A stretch of 26,532 nucleotides of DNA, taken from positions 1 through 26,532 of the forward strand of contig JBEHYA010000016.1 of assembly GCA_048498415.1 (NCBI GenBank), read 5' to 3'. The notes below the pieces were generated by a model, which was not told the DNA's origin, ran no database searches, and was given only the letters and a program-made list of their open reading frames with translations. The stretch comes from JBEHYA01 sp048498415 (GTDB lineage Bacteria > Pseudomonadota > Alphaproteobacteria > UBA9219 > RGZA01). Position numbers and translations under genes: made by a program. Positions 24,207 through 26,532 of the stretch are shown piece by piece; position 1 is the stretch's first letter; every line of letters begins with the position of its first letter.

Positions 24207-25454
24207 ATGGCAGGCGGCGGACAAAGAGGAGATGACGGCGACATCACGCTCGTGCTGCTCGTCGGCCTGTTTTTCCTCATCGGCTGGTTTATCTGGACGT
24301 CGGCGAAGCAGCCGATTGTGGAAGGCATCCGCTGGGCGAAGATTGCCGAAACCTATGTGTTCCAGCTGGTCGATCCCGCGCTTGCGCGCGACCGCGAATT
24401 GCTCAGCCTCAACAACAACCAGGCCGCCATCAAAGCGCTGAACGAACAGGCCAGCAAAGCTAAGGTGGAGTTGAAGGAACCCGATTACATCAGCCGCCAG
24501 CTGCTTGCGCCATCCGTGCTGTGGGATGCGTCCAACCACATTGGCGCCGTCACGCGCTGGCCGATTGCCGCCTTCATGTTCGGCTGGGCGATTTTTTATA
24601 TGTTCTTCACCAAGAAGAGCAAATTCCGCAACAAGTACGGCCTGGAAGGCCTGATTAAAGTGCAGGCGCAGACCTGGCCGGTCATCGCGCCGATTGTGAA
24701 TTTTAACCCCACCGAAGATAATTCGCGCAAACCCGGCGAAGCGGTGCCCACCAGCCTGCCGCTGTTCGCCGAAGGCCTGTCGCCCGAAGAATGGGTGGCG
24801 ATGAACCGCATTCCGGTGGTGAAAGGCGAGGGCGACAAACAATTCCCCGATCGCGAAGCCACCCGCCGCGCCTTCCAGCAACAGCTGGGCCCGCGCTGGA
24901 CCGGCCCCGGCTGCCTGGATGATGCGCAGCGCTGCCTCTATGCTGCCTTCGCCCTGAAGGGCGCGCAAAAACGCAAAGAGAGCGACGCGCTGCTGGGCCG
25001 CATCGCCTTGTGCTGGACGGCGACCGGCGGTTTCGCGCCCTCGGCCGAACTGATGGCCGAAGTGAACAAGCACATCAAAGATGAAAACATCGGCGGCGTT
25101 GCGGACAAGATTGCCGAAAATTTTGCCTTCCGCACCACGGCGCTGATCGGCACGCTGAAATGGGCGCGTGATCGCGGCGGCGTGCTGGCGCCTGCCACCT
25201 TTATCTGGCTGCGCGGCCACGACCGCGCGCTGTGGTATCCCCTCAATAATCTCGGCCGGCGTTCCTATCATATGGAAGCGGCCGGCGCGATGGCACATTA
25301 CATGGCCGAACGCGATGCGCGCCGCGCCCTGCAGGTGCCGCGCCTCGAGACCGCGATTGCCGCGCTTGGCGTTTACTGGAACAAGGATAAAGACCCGGCC
25401 GGCCGGCCGATTTTCCCCACCGTGCCACCGCTCAAGGAGGGGAAGAAAGCCTAA
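24207..25454 (+). CDS. dotM: DotM/IcmP-like T4BSS coupling-complex membrane protein
   Basis: 415 residues. In Legionella, DotM partners DotL in the coupling complex, and its cytoplasmic domain has been linked to recognising acidic effector signals. A short Gly-rich N-terminus precedes TM1 at about 13-31 (ITLVLLVGLFFLIGWFIW), and TM2 lies at about 118-137 (WPIAAFMFGWAIFYMFF). A large soluble C-terminal domain of about 275 residues follows (LEGLIKVQAQTWPVIAPIV, FPDREATRRAFQQQLG, then WLRGHDRALWYPLNNLGR). Length and topology match IcmP (about 376-380) with modest growth. GGAG lies 6 bases before the ATG. Its stop abuts the next ATG (TAAATG), giving tight coupling. Confidence 0.9.
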   Translation: MAGGGQRGDDGDITLVLLVGLFFLIGWFIWTSAKQPIVEGIRWAKIAETYVFQLVDPALARDRELLSLNNNQAAIKALNEQASKAKVELKEPDYISRQLLAPSVLWDASNHIGAVTRWPIAAFMFGWAIFYMFFTKKSKFRNKYGLEGLIKVQAQTWPVIAPIVNFNPTEDNSRKPGEAVPTSLPLFAEGLSPEEWVAMNRIPVVKGEGDKQFPDREATRRAFQQQLGPRWTGPGCLDDAQRCLYAAFALKGAQKRKESDALLGRIALCWTATGGFAPSAELMAEVNKHIKDENIGGVADKIAENFAFRTTALIGTLKWARDRGGVLAPATFIWLRGHDRALWYPLNNLGRRSYHMEAAGAMAHYMAERDARRALQVPRLETAIAALGVYWNKDKDPAGRPIFPTVPPLKEGKKA

Positions 25455-25952
25455 ATGACCGCTTCCACTTCCGCCAAAACCAACAGCCCGCTTGCGCGCC
25501 TTCAGCGCCGCCACCTGCTGCTCGATTTATCCCGCGCCCGCGTGCCGGGCTATGCCCGCATCAATATGGATGCCATGCCGTTCGCCTATTTTCAGGTGCG
25601 CGCCGCCGAAGGCGGTTTTCAGCTGGGCGCCAGCAACGAAAACGGCCAGTTCAACCCGCTGGCCTTCTTCACGGATGAAGCGGATGCGCGCGCCGTGCTG
25701 GCTAAAATCGGCAAGGCGTATATGCGCCCGCATCCCATTCTGGGTTTTATCGGCCGCGTTATCGTGGCAGTTCTGGTTATCTTCGGCATGCTGCTGGTTC
25801 TCAATTACGTGGCGGGCTTCTTCGTTGCCGCGGCGCCGCCGGGGGCCAAACGCGTGGCGCCGGTTGCAACGGGCCCCGGCTATAATAATGCGGCGGGCGT
25901 GCCCGCCGGCGTGCCGGTTGATGCCGACAGCAAACTCAGCGTTCCAAAATAG
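25455..25952 (+). CDS. Unrecognised one-TM protein encoded between dotM and dotL
   Basis: 165 residues. I recognise no family. Residues 1-30 are basic (LARLQRRHLLLDLSRARVPG). Residues 35-92 form a small mixed domain (FAYFQVRAAEGGFQLGASNE, then LAFFTDEADARAVLAKIGKA) with the look of a short alpha/beta fold. One TM spans about 97-122 (GRVIVAVLVIFGMLLVLNYV). The C-terminal 40 residues are Gly/Ala/Pro-rich and probably periplasmic. The gene starts directly on the dotM stop and ends 16 bp before dotL, so it is made with the coupling proteins. In Legionella icmP and icmO are adjacent with nothing between. A new coupling-complex subunit or assembly factor is my inference. Confidence 0.75.
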   Translation: MTASTSAKTNSPLARLQRRHLLLDLSRARVPGYARINMDAMPFAYFQVRAAEGGFQLGASNENGQFNPLAFFTDEADARAVLAKIGKAYMRPHPILGFIGRVIVAVLVIFGMLLVLNYVAGFFVAAAPPGAKRVAPVATGPGYNNAAGVPAGVPVDADSKLSVPK

Positions 25953-25968
25953 GATGTAGGAAACAGAC

Positions 25969-26532
25969 ATGCCTATTTTAAAGAAATATGAACTTGCCTT
26001 TAACGACCGCTTCCGCGACATACGTCCCGTCAGCAAGCGGCTGGCGGAAGCGATGGCGACGCCGCAGACCGCGGCGAATATTCTCTTCATTACCGGCGGC
26101 ATTTTGCTGATCATGCCGTCCCTTGGCATTCAGGCGGTGCTGGCCTGGGCGGATGTGGCGTTCTTCCTTGCCGTACTTTACGTGCGCTGGTTCAACCGTA
26201 AAACTTTCGAACTGCCATTCAAGCTGCCGATGCACGCGCATGCGGTCGACCCGCACAACCCGGTGCCGGGCCGCGACGGGCCGGGCAAATCGGAAGGCAT
26301 TTTGTTTTTAGGCAACGAGCGCGACCCCAAAACCGGCAAGGAAGTCTGGCTCACCAATTCCGATGCCCGCACGCACTTGCTGTATTTAGGTACAACCGGC
26401 GCCGGTAAAACCGAAGGCTTGAAATCCATCGTCGCGAATTCCCTCATCTGGGGTTCGGGCTTCGTGTATGTGGATGGTAAAGCCGATACCGATCTGTGGG
26501 CGAATTTGTATTCGCTTGCCCGCCGCTTTGGC
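25969..26532 (+). CDS. dotL: DotL/IcmO-like type IV coupling ATPase (5' part, truncated by window end)
   Basis: 188 codons are visible, open to the last base. DotL is the coupling ATPase that brings effectors to the T4BSS channel. The N-terminus KYELAFNDRFRDIRPVSKRL resembles IcmO. Two TM helices lie at about 36-72 (NILFITGGILLIM; VLAWADVAFFLAVLYV). Walker A is GTTGAGKT (residues 141-148), followed by WGSGFVYVDGKAD, a typical DotL stretch. Walker B and the C-terminal region that binds DotN, IcmS/W and LvgA in Legionella lie beyond the window. AGGAA is 6 bases before ATG 25969, and GTAGG just upstream strengthens it. This gene is the last in the visible operon. Confidence 0.93.
   Translation, partial: MPILKKYELAFNDRFRDIRPVSKRLAEAMATPQTAANILFITGGILLIMPSLGIQAVLAWADVAFFLAVLYVRWFNRKTFELPFKLPMHAHAVDPHNPVPGRDGPGKSEGILFLGNERDPKTGKEVWLTNSDARTHLLYLGTTGAGKTEGLKSIVANSLIWGSGFVYVDGKADTDLWANLYSLARRFG

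Noticed and set aside
24192..25514. 440-residue open frame on the minus strand opposite dotM
   Set aside because: It is composed of Arg/Gly/His/Ala-rich sequence with no domain, and it mirrors the dotM reading frame of a GC-rich gene. dotM has clear TM segments and operon fit.

Overview
This looks like a chromosomal segment of a GC-rich alphaproteobacterium. The evidence is the gene set: an IalB-family protein next to rlmN, an ECF sigma/ChrR-type zinc anti-sigma pair, and a GcrA-like regulator. I cannot name the genus; a free-living, epibiotic or host-associated lineage outside the well-studied orders would fit. I see no tRNA, rRNA, CRISPR array, transposase or integrase.

Left half (1-11032), housekeeping: formate-tetrahydrofolate ligase (fhs); a leftward rlmN operon with two tiny membrane proteins; a secreted IalB-like protein; a rightward ECF sigma/ChrR-like pair; a leftward SpoU methyltransferase behind an acidic-tailed protein; a rightward thioesterase/RlmD-like pair; and a leftward aconitase (acnA). 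Most of the gaps on the left half that are not divergent promoter regions hold short hairpin repeats of two families. One is CCCCTCCC-NNN-GGGAGGGG. The other consists of 8-bp stems closed by a GAAA loop. Both are usually arranged as inverted pairs, like bacterial REP/BIME elements.

Right half (11269-26532), the main interest: a Dot/Icm-like type IVB secretion system (T4BSS), all on the plus strand, in nearly the order of the Legionella icm operon. The order is a GcrA-like regulator, two DotI/IcmL paralogues, DotH/IcmK, DotG/IcmE, DotF/IcmG, an intrinsic terminator, DotE/IcmC, three DotP/IcmD paralogues, DotN/IcmJ, DotO/IcmB ATPase, DotM/IcmP, an unrecognised one-TM protein, and DotL/IcmO coupling ATPase (cut by the window end). 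Together these supply the periplasmic and inner-membrane parts of the core (DotH, DotG, DotF, DotI, DotE, DotP), the energising ATPase (DotO) and the substrate-coupling complex (DotL, DotM, DotN). The outer-membrane lipoproteins DotC/DotD, DotA, DotB and the IcmS/IcmW adaptors are not in the window.

The most unusual points follow. (1) A GcrA-type cell-cycle regulator gene sits 3 bp upstream of the first T4BSS gene, and six GANTC sites (the CcrM methylation motif GcrA reads) cluster in 154 bp over the likely dotH promoter. This suggests cell-cycle- or methylation-timed secretion-system expression. (2) There are three DotP copies, and a DotE that looks like three tandem DotP-like modules. (3) An undescribed membrane protein is encoded between dotM and dotL. 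(4) A perfect 13-bp stem-loop lies inside the first codons of dotN. All functional calls come from reading the translations by eye; no database search was possible.
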